In this document: one piece after another, positions 18,435 through 28,395 of the stretch
How positions within the stretch are numbered: position 1 is the stretch's first letter
How the letters are laid out: every line of letters starts with the position of its first letter
NCBI RefSeq assembly: GCF_039532215.1
Contig: NZ_BAAARN010000001.1
Location: forward strand, 975,029-1,039,028
Length of the DNA: 64,000 nt
Source of the DNA: Pedococcus aerophilus
GTDB lineage: Bacteria > Actinomycetota > Actinomycetes > Actinomycetales > Dermatophilaceae
Direction of reading: 5' to 3'
The notes under the pieces: model-generated
The model's input: the letters and a program-made list of their open reading frames with translations, nothing else
What the model was told of the DNA's origin: nothing
Database searches by the model: none
Position numbers and translations under genes: made by a program

Positions 18435-19697
18435 CTAGGGGCGCGTCATCAGCACGATGCCCAGGCACATCTCGTCGGTCGTCCCCTCACCCCAGACGAC
18501 GTACCGCTCGGGCACCCCGGCGAGCGCCGGCAGCTGGTCGCGCAGGCTCTGGTCGTGGCGGCAGGTGACGGTGAGCGTGTCACCCGGCGCCACCCGGACC
18601 CCCGGCGTGACCGGCTTGCTGCCCTGGTCGTCGAAGTCCCAGACGGGCAGGTCGAGCACCGTCTGCTCGTCCTGCTTCCCCTTGTTGACCACGATGGAGA
18701 TGCTCCGCCCGAGCAGGTGCATGTGCCCGGCGGTCGCCCGTATGGTGCCCGCCTGCGTCACCGGGCGAGTGCAGGACTGGGTGGGTGTCGCCCGCAGCTC
18801 CCCGCACAGCAGGTGCAGGGCGTTGGCGGTGGAGCCGGCTGCGAACCCGAAGCGCTGCTGGACGTCGGCGACGGCCGCCGGCCGCGCGCAGAGCGGACCC
18901 GTGCGACCCGGACGACAGGGCAGCTCCACCGGGCCGGGCAGGAGCACGGTCTCCAGCGTCTTGCGGCTGCCGTCGTCGGGGGCGACCCTGAGCCGGGCCG
19001 CCGTGGTGTCGGGCTGGTCGCCCGCGAGCAGGTTGTAGTGGACCTGCATGACGATCCGCGAGCCCGGCTCGAGCGGCATGCCGAGGTCCTTGGCCAGGAG
19101 GCGCTCGCCGCCACCGGGCGCCCACGCCCCGAGCCAGGGGGCGTCGTCGAGACCGCTGCCCTGGCTCTCGACGCCCGTGCCGCCGAAGCAGGTCCAGCCC
19201 TGGCCGGCCTGCCCACGGTCCTGCTCCTCGGCACGGGCCACCTTGTCCGGCGGGACCCGGAACAGGATGACGTGGTGCACCACGTCCGGGTTGCCCGGCA
19301 GGACGTCGATGCCGGTGACCACCGACTTCTCGCGCACCTCCGGGTCCAGCAGGAAGCAGCGGTAGTCGTCCGTGCCCGGCGCCGCGGGGGCCTTCGGCGT
19401 GTACGCCTGCGGCATGGTGAGCGTGACCGACCGCTCACCGGCACGCAGCGGGGCCGCGGGCGTCGTCGGCGACGTCGCGGCGCCGTGCCCGCTGCCGTGT
19501 CCGGCACCGTGCCCCTGGGCCGTCGTGGCGGGGGTCGAGGTCGACGCGGCCGCCGGTGCGCCGCCCTGGTCACCGGGCACGCCTGGGTCGTCGACCGAGG
19601 CGACAGAACCTGCACACCCGCCGAGGAGCAGCACGCCCACCAGGGTGACGACGGCGTGTGCCGTCGAACGGCGGGTCCCGTGGCTGCGTCGCTTCAC
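18435..19697 (-). CDS. copper type II ascorbate-dependent monooxygenase-like lipoprotein
   Basis: The 420-residue precursor has a lipobox (LLLGGC, Cys28) and a His/Gly/Ala linker (GHGAGHGSGHG, 62-72). The rest matches the PHM/DBH copper type II monooxygenase fold. All six expected copper ligands are visible: His141-His142 (VVHHVILF), His220 (MQVHYN), His325 and His327 (GHMHLLG) and Met410 (TDEMCLG). It should be anchored outside the cell and hydroxylate an unknown substrate using O2 and two coppers. GTG start at 19697. Being ten bases upstream of purU on the same strand, it may be cotranscribed with it. Confidence 0.85.
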   Translation of the reverse strand: MKRRSHGTRRSTAHAVVTLVGVLLLGGCAGSVASVDDPGVPGDQGGAPAAASTSTPATTAQGHGAGHGSGHGAATSPTTPAAPLRAGERSVTLTMPQAYTPKAPAAPGTDDYRCFLLDPEVREKSVVTGIDVLPGNPDVVHHVILFRVPPDKVARAEEQDRGQAGQGWTCFGGTGVESQGSGLDDAPWLGAWAPGGGERLLAKDLGMPLEPGSRIVMQVHYNLLAGDQPDTTAARLRVAPDDGSRKTLETVLLPGPVELPCRPGRTGPLCARPAAVADVQQRFGFAAGSTANALHLLCGELRATPTQSCTRPVTQAGTIRATAGHMHLLGRSISIVVNKGKQDEQTVLDLPVWDFDDQGSKPVTPGVRVAPGDTLTVTCRHDQSLRDQLPALAGVPERYVVWGEGTTDEMCLGIVLMTRP

Positions 19698-19742
19698 CTC
19701 ACGAGTGTAGGGAGCGCCGGCACCGGCGAGGGAGGGTTCCGG

Positions 19743-20954
19743 TCAGGCGGTGGAGGCGGCGAGCTGGCCGCAGGCGCCGTCGATGTCCTGGCCGCGCGTG
19801 TCGCGGATCGTCGTCGGGATGCCGTGGGCCCGCAGGCGTTCGACGAACTGCTGCTCGACCCCCGGACGCGAGGCGGTCCACTTCGACCCCGGCGTGGGGT
19901 TGAGCGGGATGGGGTTGACGTGGACCCAGCCCCGTCCGCGGGCGTTCAGCTTCTTCCCGAGGAGGTCGGCGCGCCAGGCGTGGTCGTTGATGTCCTTGAT
20001 GAGCGCGTACTCGATGCTCACCCGGCGCCCGGTCGCCTCGTAGTAGCGGTACGCCGCGTCGAGCGCCTCGTCGACGCTCCACCGCGTGTTGATGGGGACG
20101 AGCTCGTTGCGCAGCTCGTCGTCCGGGGCGTGCAGCGACAGGGCGAGGGTGACGGGGATGCCCTCGGCAGCGAGCTTGTCGATGGCCGGGACCAGTCCCA
20201 CCGTCGACATGGTGATGCCTCGGGCGGACATGCCCAGGCCGTCGGGGGCCGGGTCGGTCATCCGCCGGATCGCCCCGACGGCGGCCTTGTAGTTGGCCAG
20301 CGCCTCGCCCATGCCCATGAAGACGACGTTCGAGATGCGCGTCGGACCGCTCACCTCGGGGGCGCCGTCCTCGTCACCGAGCTCGGCGCCCTCGGTGTCG
20401 GAGCCCTCGACCGAGGCGGCGAGGTCGCCGCTGCGGAGCATGCGGGCGGCCTGGACGACCTGCTCGACGATCTCGCCGGCCGACATGTTGCGGGTGAGGC
20501 CGGCCTGGCCGGTGGCGCAGAACGGGCAGTTCATGCCGCACCCGGCCTGGCTGGAGATGCAGATGGTGACGCGCTTGGGGTAGCGCATGAGGACCGACTC
20601 GACGATGGCGCCGTCGTGCAGCTTCCACGCCGACTTGATGGTCATGCCGTCGTCGGCGGTGCGCTGCACGTGCGGCGTCAGCAGCGTCGGGAGGAGGTCG
20701 GCCACGAGCTCGTCGCGGATGCCCTTGGGCAGGTCGGTCATCTCGTCGGGCGACCCGACGAGGCGCTCGAAGTAGTGCGTCGAGAGCTGCTTGGCGCGGA
20801 ACCCCTTGTGCCCCAAGGCCTCCACCGCTTCCTTGCGCTCCGCCGGGGAGAGGTCGGCGAGGTGGCGCGGGGGCTTGCCCCGTCGCGGTGCGGTGAACGT
20901 CAGGGCGCCGGGGGCGGGGCGCTGCGTCGTGGGCTCGGGCAGGGAGGTCGTCAT
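19743..20954 (-). CDS. rlmN: 23S rRNA m2A2503 / tRNA m2A37 methyltransferase
   Basis: The 403-residue radical SAM enzyme has its iron-sulfur cysteines at 139, 143 and 146 (CGMNCPFC) and the methyl-carrying cysteine in DIDGACGQL near the C-terminus. A 25-residue acidic insert follows the first core helices. The usual GMGEP motif reads GMGEA here. It methylates A2503 of 23S rRNA and A37 of some tRNAs. ATG at 20954 is chosen; the open frame extends further upstream without a reason to use it. Confidence 0.92.
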   Translation of the reverse strand: MTTSLPEPTTQRPAPGALTFTAPRRGKPPRHLADLSPAERKEAVEALGHKGFRAKQLSTHYFERLVGSPDEMTDLPKGIRDELVADLLPTLLTPHVQRTADDGMTIKSAWKLHDGAIVESVLMRYPKRVTICISSQAGCGMNCPFCATGQAGLTRNMSAGEIVEQVVQAARMLRSGDLAASVEGSDTEGAELGDEDGAPEVSGPTRISNVVFMGMGEALANYKAAVGAIRRMTDPAPDGLGMSARGITMSTVGLVPAIDKLAAEGIPVTLALSLHAPDDELRNELVPINTRWSVDEALDAAYRYYEATGRRVSIEYALIKDINDHAWRADLLGKKLNARGRGWVHVNPIPLNPTPGSKWTASRPGVEQQFVERLRAHGIPTTIRDTRGQDIDGACGQLAASTA

Positions 20955-21051
20955 GGCTCCCCCAGTTTCGCAGCCCCCGCCGGAACTGCCCAATCGCCCG
21001 AGGCCGACCCGTCCTAGGGTGGGAACACCGACCACGGGAGGAAGTGCATCC

Positions 21052-22008
21052 ATGGGGCTGTTCTCGCGCAGCAAGGGCTCGCCCGACCCGGACGAGCCCG
21101 CTCCCCGCCAGGTCGACGAGGCGCTCACGATGTTCGAGTCGGCTCAGGCCGCGAGGTTCCGGGCGACGGTCCGCGAGACCCTGGCCGAGATGGGCTACGA
21201 GGTCACCGTCCTCGTCGACCACGTGACCACCGACGACGGCCGCCAGTGGGGCCTGTGGAACCTCGCGGCCGGTTGCGCCGGGACCGACCCGCAGCAGTGG
21301 CCGTCCGCGATCCGGGAGCACTTCACGACGATCATGGCCGCCGGCGACGACGAGCCACTCACCGACGAGTACCTCCGGGCGCACGTCGTGACCCGCCTCA
21401 TGGAGGAGGACGGGCTGCGGCAGACCCCCGACTGGATCGACCGCGGCCTGGAGTGGGCTCCGGGCGTGCGTCAGGTCGTCGTCGTGGACACCCCGCAGAC
21501 CGTGCAGGTGGTGCCCCCTGCCGCCCTTGAGGAATTCGCGCCCCTCGGGCCGTGGTTCGACCGCGGCCTGGCCAACCTGCGCGCGCAGCTCGACACCGAG
21601 CAGTACGAGCTCGAGGAGGTCACCCACGAGGACGCCTCCTTCTCCTGCCTGCTCGGCGACAGCGTCTACACCGCGAGCCTGGCCCTGCTCCTGCCGGACG
21701 TCGTGCGCCGGTATGCCGCGCGGCCGGCCACCGAGAAGGGCGTCCTGTTCGCCGTCCCCTACCGCCACCAGCTGGCGTTCCACGTCATCGAGGAGCCGCA
21801 GGCCGCGCTGAACGCCCTGCTGGTCCTGCCGCAGTTCGCCGCCGCGGGGTTCCTCGAGGGCAGCGGACCGGTCAGCCCCAGCGTGTTCTGGTGGCGCGAG
21901 GGCGAGATCCGCCAGATCTCCCGGCTGACCCCGGAGCGCACCCTCGCCGTGACCCCGGGACCCGAGCTCGAGCTCCTGCTGGGGATGACCCGGCGCGAGG
22001 AGGACTGA
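21052..22008 (+). CDS. conserved hypothetical protein
   Basis: The 318-residue acidic protein has a clear ribosome site (GGGAGGAAG about eight bases before the ATG). I recognise no domain. It looks soluble, with two alpha/beta regions: residues 30-130 ([15 protein letters not shown]) and 150-310 (a long stretch ending in [13 protein letters not shown]). It sits alone between rlmN and cdsA on the opposite strand. A distant DUF1444-like fold is possible, but I would not assign it. Confidence 0.7.
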   Translation: MGLFSRSKGSPDPDEPAPRQVDEALTMFESAQAARFRATVRETLAEMGYEVTVLVDHVTTDDGRQWGLWNLAAGCAGTDPQQWPSAIREHFTTIMAAGDDEPLTDEYLRAHVVTRLMEEDGLRQTPDWIDRGLEWAPGVRQVVVVDTPQTVQVVPPAALEEFAPLGPWFDRGLANLRAQLDTEQYELEEVTHEDASFSCLLGDSVYTASLALLLPDVVRRYAARPATEKGVLFAVPYRHQLAFHVIEEPQAALNALLVLPQFAAAGFLEGSGPVSPSVFWWREGEIRQISRLTPERTLAVTPGPELELLLGMTRREED

Positions 22009-22048
22009 GCCCCGACGTTAGCAGACGTCAGCCGACGTCAGGCCGGTG

Positions 22049-22984
22049 TCAGGCAGGGACGACCCAGGCGAGCAGCGCCCAGGCGACCGGCGCGACCAGG
22101 ACGAGGGAGTCGAGGCGGTCCATGATGCCGCCGTGCCCCGGCAGGATCGTGCTCATGTCCTTGATGCCGAGGTCACGCTTCACGGTCGACTCGGTGAGGT
22201 CGCCGACCGTGGCTGCCACCGCGACGCAGGCGCCGAGCAGGGCGCCGCCCCACCACGGCCCGCCGAGCAGCAGCACCACGGCGACCGCACCACCCGCGAC
22301 GCAGGTGAGCACCGAGCCGCCGAAGCCCTCCCAGGACTTCTTGGGGCTGACCGAGGGGGCCATGGGGTGCCGGCCGAAGAGCACCCCGAAGACGTATCCG
22401 CCGACGTCGCTGAGGACGGTGACGAGGATGAAGACCACGATCCGCCGTGCGCCGTCCTCCTCCGCCGAGAGCATCAGCGCCGCGAACCCGGCCAGGAACG
22501 ACGGGTAGACCGCGACGAAGAACCCGCCGGCGATGTCACGCACCGCGTCGAGGACGCCGTCGGCGATGCGCCACAGCAGGATGCCGACGCAGGTGAGCCC
22601 GAGCGTGACGATCAGCGCCTCACCGCCGCCCACGTAGGCCGACAGGATCATGCTGACGCTGCCCACGAGGCTGGGCACGAGGGGCACGGTGATCGACACC
22701 TGGAGCAGCGCCCGCCGCAGCTCCCACACGCCGACCCCCACCGCGGCCACGACCACGACGAGCATGAGCTCCTTGCGCAGCAGCAGCGACCCGACGATGA
22801 GGATGCCGAGGCCGACTCCGACGGAGATCGCCGCGGGCAGGTTGCGCCCGGCCCGCGAGGGCCTGGTCACGGGTGCCGCGTCATCGGCTCGGCCGCCGCC
22901 GGAGTCGCCCGGGATGGCGCCGACGGCGTCGGACGATGCGTCACGACGCTGGCGTCGCGCGCTGCGGGATGGGGGAAGGGACAT
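22049..22984 (-). CDS. cdsA: phosphatidate cytidylyltransferase
   Basis: The 311-residue membrane protein has about eight transmembrane segments and the C-terminal CdsA signature (SPKKSWEGFGGS, then DLTESTVKRDLGIKD and LPGHGGIMDRLDS). It makes CDP-diacylglycerol from phosphatidate and CTP. ATG 22984 is used. A GTG at 23029 in a GTGA overlap with frr would add 15 residues and is a fair alternative. Order pyrH-frr-cdsA is the usual bacterial one. Confidence 0.92.
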   Translation of the reverse strand: MSLPPSRSARRQRRDASSDAVGAIPGDSGGGRADDAAPVTRPSRAGRNLPAAISVGVGLGILIVGSLLLRKELMLVVVVAAVGVGVWELRRALLQVSITVPLVPSLVGSVSMILSAYVGGGEALIVTLGLTCVGILLWRIADGVLDAVRDIAGGFFVAVYPSFLAGFAALMLSAEEDGARRIVVFILVTVLSDVGGYVFGVLFGRHPMAPSVSPKKSWEGFGGSVLTCVAGGAVAVVLLLGGPWWGGALLGACVAVAATVGDLTESTVKRDLGIKDMSTILPGHGGIMDRLDSLVLVAPVAWALLAWVVPA

Positions 22985-23025
22985 GGCGGGGCTGCGAACG
23001 TCCTTTCGGCGGTGGGGCGAGCGCC

Positions 23026-23583
23026 TCACACCTCGAGGAGCTCGGCCTCCTTGCCCTTGAGCAGCTCGTCCACGCTGTCGACGTACTTCTTCGTCGTGGC
23101 GTCGAGCTCCTTCTCGCCGCGGGCGCCGTCGTCCTCGCCGATCTCGCCGTCCTTGACGAGCTTGTCGATCTCGTCCTTGGCCTTGCGACGGATGTTGCGG
23201 ATCGACACCTTGGCGTCCTCACCCTTGGTGCGGGCGAGCTTGATGTAGTCCTTGCGGCGCTCCTCGGTGAGCATCGGCAGGACGCAGCGGATGACGTTGC
23301 CGTCGTTGCTGGGGTTCACCCCGAGGTCGGAGTCGCGCAGGGTCTTCTCGATCTCGCTCATCGCCGACTTGTCGAACGGGGAGATGAGGATGGTGCGCGC
23401 CTCGGGCGTCTGGAAGGACGCGAGCTGCTGCAGGGGGGTCGGGGCTCCGTAGTAGCTGACCGTGAGCTTGTTGAACATGCCCGGGGTCGCCCGACCGGTG
23501 CGGATGCCCGCGAAGTCCTCCTTGGCGACCTCGACGGCCTTGTCCATCTTCTCCTCGGCCTCGAGCAGAGTCTCTTCAATCAT
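23026..23583 (-). CDS. frr: ribosome recycling factor
   Basis: The 185-residue protein has the family length and the conserved start [16 protein letters not shown], a RTGRATPGM segment and a C-terminal basic helix. It splits post-termination ribosomes with EF-G. The start has AGAAGGAG 9-10 bases upstream. Confidence 0.96.
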   Translation of the reverse strand: MIEETLLEAEEKMDKAVEVAKEDFAGIRTGRATPGMFNKLTVSYYGAPTPLQQLASFQTPEARTILISPFDKSAMSEIEKTLRDSDLGVNPSNDGNVIRCVLPMLTEERRKDYIKLARTKGEDAKVSIRNIRRKAKDEIDKLVKDGEIGEDDGARGEKELDATTKKYVDSVDELLKGKEAELLEV

Positions 23584-23599
23584 GTCCGGCTCCTTCTCG

Positions 23600-23622
23600 G
23601 GCGGCCCGGTTCCGGGGCCGCC
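23600..23622. terminator. short GC hairpin between pyrH and frr
   Basis: GGCGGCCC (23600-23607) pairs perfectly with GGGCCGCC (23615-23622) around a seven-base loop, just upstream of the frr ribosome site. It may act as an attenuator or a weak terminator. There is no U-tract, so the role is uncertain. Confidence 0.4.
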
Positions 23623-23671
23623 GGTGGTGTGTGGTCAGTCGGGGTGGGTCGTGCGTGGTGCGGGCGCAGAC

Positions 23672-24439
23672 TCACCCGGGGGTGACCAGCGTCCCGATCC
23701 TCTCACCGCGCAGCGCCTTGACGACGTTCCCCTCGCCCTCCATGCCGAACACGACCATCGGCAGCTTGTTGTCCATGCAGAGGCTGAACGCCGCCGTGTC
23801 GACGACCCGCAGGCCACGCTGCATGGCCTCGGTGTAGGTGATCTCGTCGTACTTCGTGGCGGAGGGGTTGGTGCGCGGGTCGGAGTCGTAGACCCCGTCG
23901 ACGCCGTTCTTGCTCATCAGCACCGCGTCGCACTTGATCTCCAGCGCGCGCTGGGCCGAGACGGTGTCGGTCGAGAAGAACGGCATGCCGGCGCCGGCGC
24001 CGAAGATGACGACCCGGCCCTTCTCGAGGTGCCGGATGGCCCGACGCGGGATGTAGGGCTCGGCCACCTGGCCCATCGTGATCGCGGTCTGCACGCGCGT
24101 CTCGATGCCTTCCTTCTCCAGGAAGTCCTGGAGGGCGAGGCAGTTCATCACGGTGCCGAGCATGCCCATGTAGTCGGCGCGGGTGCGGTCCATGCCCTGC
24201 TGCTGGAGCTCGGCCCCGCGGAAGAAGTTGCCGCCACCGATGACCACGGCGACCTCGATGCCGCTGCGGACCGACTCGGCGATCTGGCGGGCGACGCCGC
24301 GGACGACGTCGGGGGCCAGGCCCACCTTGCCGCCGCCGAAGACCTCCCCGGAGAGCTTGAGCAGGACGCGGCGCCGCAGGGCGGGCGACCCGTCGATGGA
24401 CGATCCGGCTGGGGCGGTCTGCTCAGGGGCAGAAGTCAC
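23672..24439 (-). CDS. pyrH: UMP kinase
   Basis: The 255-residue amino acid kinase fold protein has the [11 protein letters not shown] start, GGGNFFRG, and [10 protein letters not shown] segments typical of PyrH. It phosphorylates UMP to UDP. GTG start with AGGAGG about seven bases upstream. The upstream ORF continues without a better start. Confidence 0.95.
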   Translation of the reverse strand: MTSAPEQTAPAGSSIDGSPALRRRVLLKLSGEVFGGGKVGLAPDVVRGVARQIAESVRSGIEVAVVIGGGNFFRGAELQQQGMDRTRADYMGMLGTVMNCLALQDFLEKEGIETRVQTAITMGQVAEPYIPRRAIRHLEKGRVVIFGAGAGMPFFSTDTVSAQRALEIKCDAVLMSKNGVDGVYDSDPRTNPSATKYDEITYTEAMQRGLRVVDTAAFSLCMDNKLPMVVFGMEGEGNVVKALRGERIGTLVTPG

Positions 24440-24620
24440 GACAGATCCTCCTGGGGCTGTACTGGCGGTCACCGCATACTTCCACACCTGCGGCCAACCA
24501 CCGCCCCCGTGGTCGGTCCCGGGTTGGGCCCCCGGCCCCCTCGCGTGGCAGGGTTGGCCGCGGTGGACCTCGAGCACCCCTCGACGGCTCCCCGGCCAGC
24601 ACGCAGCGAAGGAGACGCAC

Positions 24621-26582
24621 ATGAGGTCAGGCATCCTCCCCGGGCACCGCGACGACGCCGTCCGGCCCCAGGACGACCTGTTCGGCTACGCCAACGGCAC
24701 GTGGGTCCGCGAGACGGAGATCCCCGGTGACCGGGGGCGGTACGGCACCTTCGACATGCTGCGCGAGCAGTCCGACGAGCGGGTCCGGCGCATCATCGAG
24801 CAGGCGGCTGCGGACACGACCGCCGAGAAGGGGTCGGCCACCCGCAAGGTCGGCGACCTCTACCGCTCCTTCCTCGACGAGGAGCGCGTCGAGGCCCTGG
24901 GTCACACCCCGATCGACGAAGACCTCGAGGACATCGACAAGATCACGGGCACGGACGAGCTGTTCCTCACGATGGGCCGCCTCCAGCGCCTGGGCGTCCC
25001 CGGGCTCTTCGGGCTCTACGTCGCCCCGGACGCCAAGAACCCCGAGGAGTACACGCTCTACCTGAGCCAGGGCGGCCTCGGCCTGCCCGACGAGTCGTAC
25101 TACCGCGAGGAGCGGCACGCAGCCGTGCTGGCTGCATACCTGCCGCACGTGGCGCGCATGCTCGACCTCGTGGGGATCGGCGGGGGCTCCACGGAGCCCG
25201 GCTCCCCCGCGGCGGCCGTCGTGGCGCTCGAGACCGCGCTCGCCTCCCACCACTGGGACAACGTCGCCACGCGCGACGCCGTGAAGACCTACAACCCCTA
25301 CGGGCGCTACGACCTCGACGACCTCGGCCCCGAGATCTTCTGGATGGAGTACATCCGTGGGCTCGACGCCAAGGGTGCGTTCGAGAACGTCGTCGTCGGG
25401 CAGCCGAGCTTCCTCGACGGGGTCTCGATCCTGCTCGACGAGCACAGCATCGAGGACTGGAAGGCGTGGCAGTCCTTCCACCTCGTCAACGCCTCCGCCC
25501 CGCTGCTGAGCAAGGCCTTCGTCGACGCCGACTTCGACTTCTCCGGGCGCGTCATCAGCGGCCTGCCGCAGAACCGCGAGCGCTGGAAGCGTGGGGTCTC
25601 CCTCGTCGAGGGCGCGATCGGTGAGGTCGTGGGCCAGCTGTATGCCGCGGAGTACTTCCCGCCGCAGGCCAAGGAGCGCATGGTCACCCTCGTCGACAAC
25701 CTCGTCGAGGCGTTCCGCCGCTCTTTCGAGCGACTCGACTGGATGGGCCCCGAGACGCGCGCGCAGGCCCTGGAGAAGCTCGAGTCGTTCACCCCCAAGG
25801 TCGGCTACCCCGACGTGTGGCGCGACTACTCCGAGCTGACCATCGACGACGACCTCGTCGCGAACGTGCGGCGGGCCAACGACTTCGAGTTCGAGCGCGA
25901 GCTGCGCAAGCTCGGCGGCCCCATCGACCGCGACGAGTGGATGATGCTGCCGCAGACGGTGAACGCCTACTACCACCCGATGCTCAACGAGATCGTCTTC
26001 CCGGCCGGCATCCTCCAGCCGCCGTTCTTCGACATGGACGCCGACGACGCGGTCAACTACGGCGGCATCGGGGCGGTCATCGGGCACGAGATCGGCCACG
26101 GCTTCGACGACCAGGGCTCGCGCTACGACGCCCGTGGTGCGCTTCGCGACTGGTGGACCGAGGAGGACCGCGCCCGCTTCGACGAGCGGACGCAGGCGCT
26201 CATCGCCCAGTTCAGCGAGCTGTCGCCGCTCGCCGCACCGGACGACAAGGTCAACGGCGCCCTCACGGTCGGCGAGAACATCGGCGACCTCGGTGGCCTC
26301 GCGATCGGCTACGCCGCGTACCGGATCGCCACCGAGGGTGAGCAGGTCCCTGAGCTCGACGGCCTGACCGGTGCCCAGCGCTTTTTCGTGGGCTGGGCCC
26401 AGGTCTGGTCGGGCAAGGCCCGGACCGAGGAGGCCAAGCGGCTGCTCGCCATCGACCCGCACTCCCCCATGGAGATCCGGGCCAACGCGGTGCGCAACTG
26501 CGACGAGTTCCACGAGGCGTTCGACGTCCGCGAGGGCGACGGCATGTGGCTCGCGCCCGAGCAGCGCGTCCGCATCTTCTGA
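24621..26582 (+). CDS. M13-family (neprilysin-like) zinc metallopeptidase
   Basis: The 653-residue enzyme has the zinc motif HEIGH (His489, Glu490, His493) and the third ligand Glu552 in [10 protein letters not shown]. The M13 substrate-binding NAYYHP segment lies before it. It lacks a signal peptide, so it may act in the cytoplasm or be exported in an unusual way. It has a good ribosome site (GAAGGAG before the ATG). Actinobacterial M13 enzymes of this size are common; the substrate here is unknown. Confidence 0.9.
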   Translation: MRSGILPGHRDDAVRPQDDLFGYANGTWVRETEIPGDRGRYGTFDMLREQSDERVRRIIEQAAADTTAEKGSATRKVGDLYRSFLDEERVEALGHTPIDEDLEDIDKITGTDELFLTMGRLQRLGVPGLFGLYVAPDAKNPEEYTLYLSQGGLGLPDESYYREERHAAVLAAYLPHVARMLDLVGIGGGSTEPGSPAAAVVALETALASHHWDNVATRDAVKTYNPYGRYDLDDLGPEIFWMEYIRGLDAKGAFENVVVGQPSFLDGVSILLDEHSIEDWKAWQSFHLVNASAPLLSKAFVDADFDFSGRVISGLPQNRERWKRGVSLVEGAIGEVVGQLYAAEYFPPQAKERMVTLVDNLVEAFRRSFERLDWMGPETRAQALEKLESFTPKVGYPDVWRDYSELTIDDDLVANVRRANDFEFERELRKLGGPIDRDEWMMLPQTVNAYYHPMLNEIVFPAGILQPPFFDMDADDAVNYGGIGAVIGHEIGHGFDDQGSRYDARGALRDWWTEEDRARFDERTQALIAQFSELSPLAAPDDKVNGALTVGENIGDLGGLAIGYAAYRIATEGEQVPELDGLTGAQRFFVGWAQVWSGKARTEEAKRLLAIDPHSPMEIRANAVRNCDEFHEAFDVREGDGMWLAPEQRVRIF

Positions 26583-26589
26583 GCAGCAG

Positions 26590-27177
26590 ATGAGCGCCAC
26601 CCTGCGCGACGACCCGCCCGTCACCGTCGCCATCACGCGACGGGTCCGGCCCGAGGACGAGCAGCTCATGCAGGCCTGGGTCGAGGCCGGCACGTCCCTG
26701 GCCCAGCGGTTCCCCGGCTTCCTGGGCACCGGGTGGCTGCGTCCGGGGCCGGGGTCCCGCGACTGGCACATGCTCTACCGCTTCGACTCCCGCGCCAGCC
26801 TGCTGCTGTGGGAGGAGTCGCGGGAGCGCACCATGTGGCTGCGCTCGGCGCAGGACCTCGTGCAGCACACGCGGGTCGAGCACCGCACCGGCATCGAGGG
26901 CTGGTTCGACGAGCCGCAGCAGCGCCCCGCCGACGAGCTGGCCGAGCCCGTGCCGCCGGCCCCGCCGCGCTGGAAGCAGGCGGTGACCATCTGGCTGGCG
27001 TTCTTCCCGACCAACCTGCTCTTCACGTGGGTGCTCATGCCGTTCACGCGCGACTGGCCGCTCGTGCTGCGGGTCCTGTTCATGACCGTGCTGCTCACGC
27101 CGGTGATGACCTACCTCGTGCTGCCGCAGGTGACCCGGCTGCTCCACCCCTGGCTGGTCAGAACCCGGCGTTCCTGA
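26590..27177 (+). CDS. ABM-domain protein with C-terminal membrane helices
   Basis: The 195-residue protein has an N-terminal antibiotic-biosynthesis-monooxygenase-like ferredoxin fold (residues 10-110, with WLRPGPGSRDWHMLYRF) and a C-terminal hydrophobic segment of about two membrane helices ending in a basic tail. The domain pair is known from conserved proteins of unknown function. It starts eight bases after the M13 gene and so is likely in one operon. Its last 20 bases overlap the convergent small gene. Confidence 0.7.
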   Translation: MSATLRDDPPVTVAITRRVRPEDEQLMQAWVEAGTSLAQRFPGFLGTGWLRPGPGSRDWHMLYRFDSRASLLLWEESRERTMWLRSAQDLVQHTRVEHRTGIEGWFDEPQQRPADELAEPVPPAPPRWKQAVTIWLAFFPTNLLFTWVLMPFTRDWPLVLRVLFMTVLLTPVMTYLVLPQVTRLLHPWLVRTRRS

Positions 27178-27343
27178 GCAGGAAGTCGGTCTCGGTGTCG
27201 CGCCCGCCCCGCGGGTCGGGACCCGGGTCGACGTCCTGGACGGTCCGCATCTGCTCGGGCGGCACGCGCTCGGGCAGGTGGGTGAAGTCCCGTGGCTCGC
27301 GGGTCCGTGGCGCCTTCGCTGCGGTCTTGCGTGCTCTCCCCAT
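27158..27343 (-). CDS. small hypothetical protein
   Basis: A 61-residue product starts at the ATG at 27343 with a basic N-terminus (MGRARKTAAK) and a Pro/Asp-rich middle. It overlaps the convergent ABM gene by 20 bases. A longer start at 27445 is possible but runs into the tsf terminator region. I recognise no function. The gene is supported mainly by its position, so confidence is modest. Confidence 0.4.
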   Translation of the reverse strand: MGRARKTAAKAPRTREPRDFTHLPERVPPEQMRTVQDVDPGPDPRGGRDTETDFLLRNAGF

Positions 27344-27460
27344 GCTCCGAGTATGCGGCCCGCTCCCGCCGGCGCGCACGCTCCGGACGATCACGGACCG
27401 GCTCGGGGCGCCCGGGGTGGGCACGCGCCATACCCTCGCCCACACCCTCGCCCACGCAGG

Positions 27461-27488
27461 AGGCCCGCCCCCCGAAGGGGACGGGCCT
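27461..27488 (-). terminator. tsf transcription terminator
   Basis: On the minus strand AGGCCCG-TCCCC folds back through a TTCG tetraloop onto GGGG-CGGGCCT, a nearly perfect stem of about 12 pairs. It lies 24 bases after the tsf stop and lacks a U-tract. Confidence 0.75.
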
Positions 27489-27511
27489 CGTGAACTGCGG
27501 TGGAGCCGGTG

Positions 27512-28342
27512 TCAGCTGCCGACGCGGAAGCGGGCGAACGACGTCGCGGTCGCGCCGGCCTCCTCGAGCACCTTGGCGACGGTCTTCTTGGCGTCCTTGG
27601 CGAACGGCTGCTCGAGCAGGACGTTCTCCTTGAAGAAGCCGTTGACGCGTCCCTCGACGATCTTCGGGAGGGCGGCCTCGGGCTTGCCCTCCTCCTTCGC
27701 CGTGGCCTCGGCCACGCGGCGCTCGTTCTCGACGGTGGTCGGGTCGACCTCGTCGCGGCTGAGCACCGTGGGGCTGAACGCCGCGACGTGCATCGCGACG
27801 TCGCGGACGACCTGCTCGTCGCCACCCTCGGCGCCGACGAGGACACCGATCTGCGCGGGCAGGTCGGGGCTGGTCTTGTGCAGGTAGGACACGACGACCG
27901 GGGCCTCGACGCGGGCAACGCGCTTGACCTCGATCTTCTCGCCGATGGTCGCGTTGGCGTCGTCGAGCAGCTGCTTGACGGTGCGACCGTCCTCGAGCGT
28001 GCTGCCGAGCAGCGCGTCCGCGTCGGCCACACCCGAGGCGACGGCCTGGGTGAGGACCTGGTCGGCGAGGGCGATGAACTTCTCGCCCTTGGCGACGAAG
28101 TCGGTCTCGCAGAGGACCTCCACGAGGGTGCCCGTGCCGGCGCCGGCCTTGGCCGTGACCAGCCCGTTGGACGCGGTGCGCCCCTCGCGCTTGGTGACGC
28201 CCTTCTGGCCCTTCACACGAAGGATCTCGGTGGCCTTGGCGCGGTCGCCGTCAGCCTCGTCGAGGGCCTTCTTGACGTCGAGCATGCCGGCGCCGGTGGA
28301 CTCACGCAGCGCCTTGATGTCAGCGGCGGTGTAGTTCGCCAT
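27512..28342 (-). CDS. tsf: elongation factor Ts
   Basis: The 276-residue protein has the UBA-like N-terminus (ADIKALRESTGAGMLDVKKAL), the EF-Tu contact site ETDFVAKGEKF and two EF-Ts dimerisation domains. It exchanges GDP for GTP on EF-Tu. It follows rpsB by 53 bases, the standard rpsB-tsf pair. Confidence 0.96.
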   Translation of the reverse strand: MANYTAADIKALRESTGAGMLDVKKALDEADGDRAKATEILRVKGQKGVTKREGRTASNGLVTAKAGAGTGTLVEVLCETDFVAKGEKFIALADQVLTQAVASGVADADALLGSTLEDGRTVKQLLDDANATIGEKIEVKRVARVEAPVVVSYLHKTSPDLPAQIGVLVGAEGGDEQVVRDVAMHVAAFSPTVLSRDEVDPTTVENERRVAEATAKEEGKPEAALPKIVEGRVNGFFKENVLLEQPFAKDAKKTVAKVLEEAGATATSFARFRVGS

Positions 28343-28395
28343 GTGTGTTTCTCAGCTCTTCTCTGTCAGGAGTGCGTTCGGTGGACGAGGGTTGC

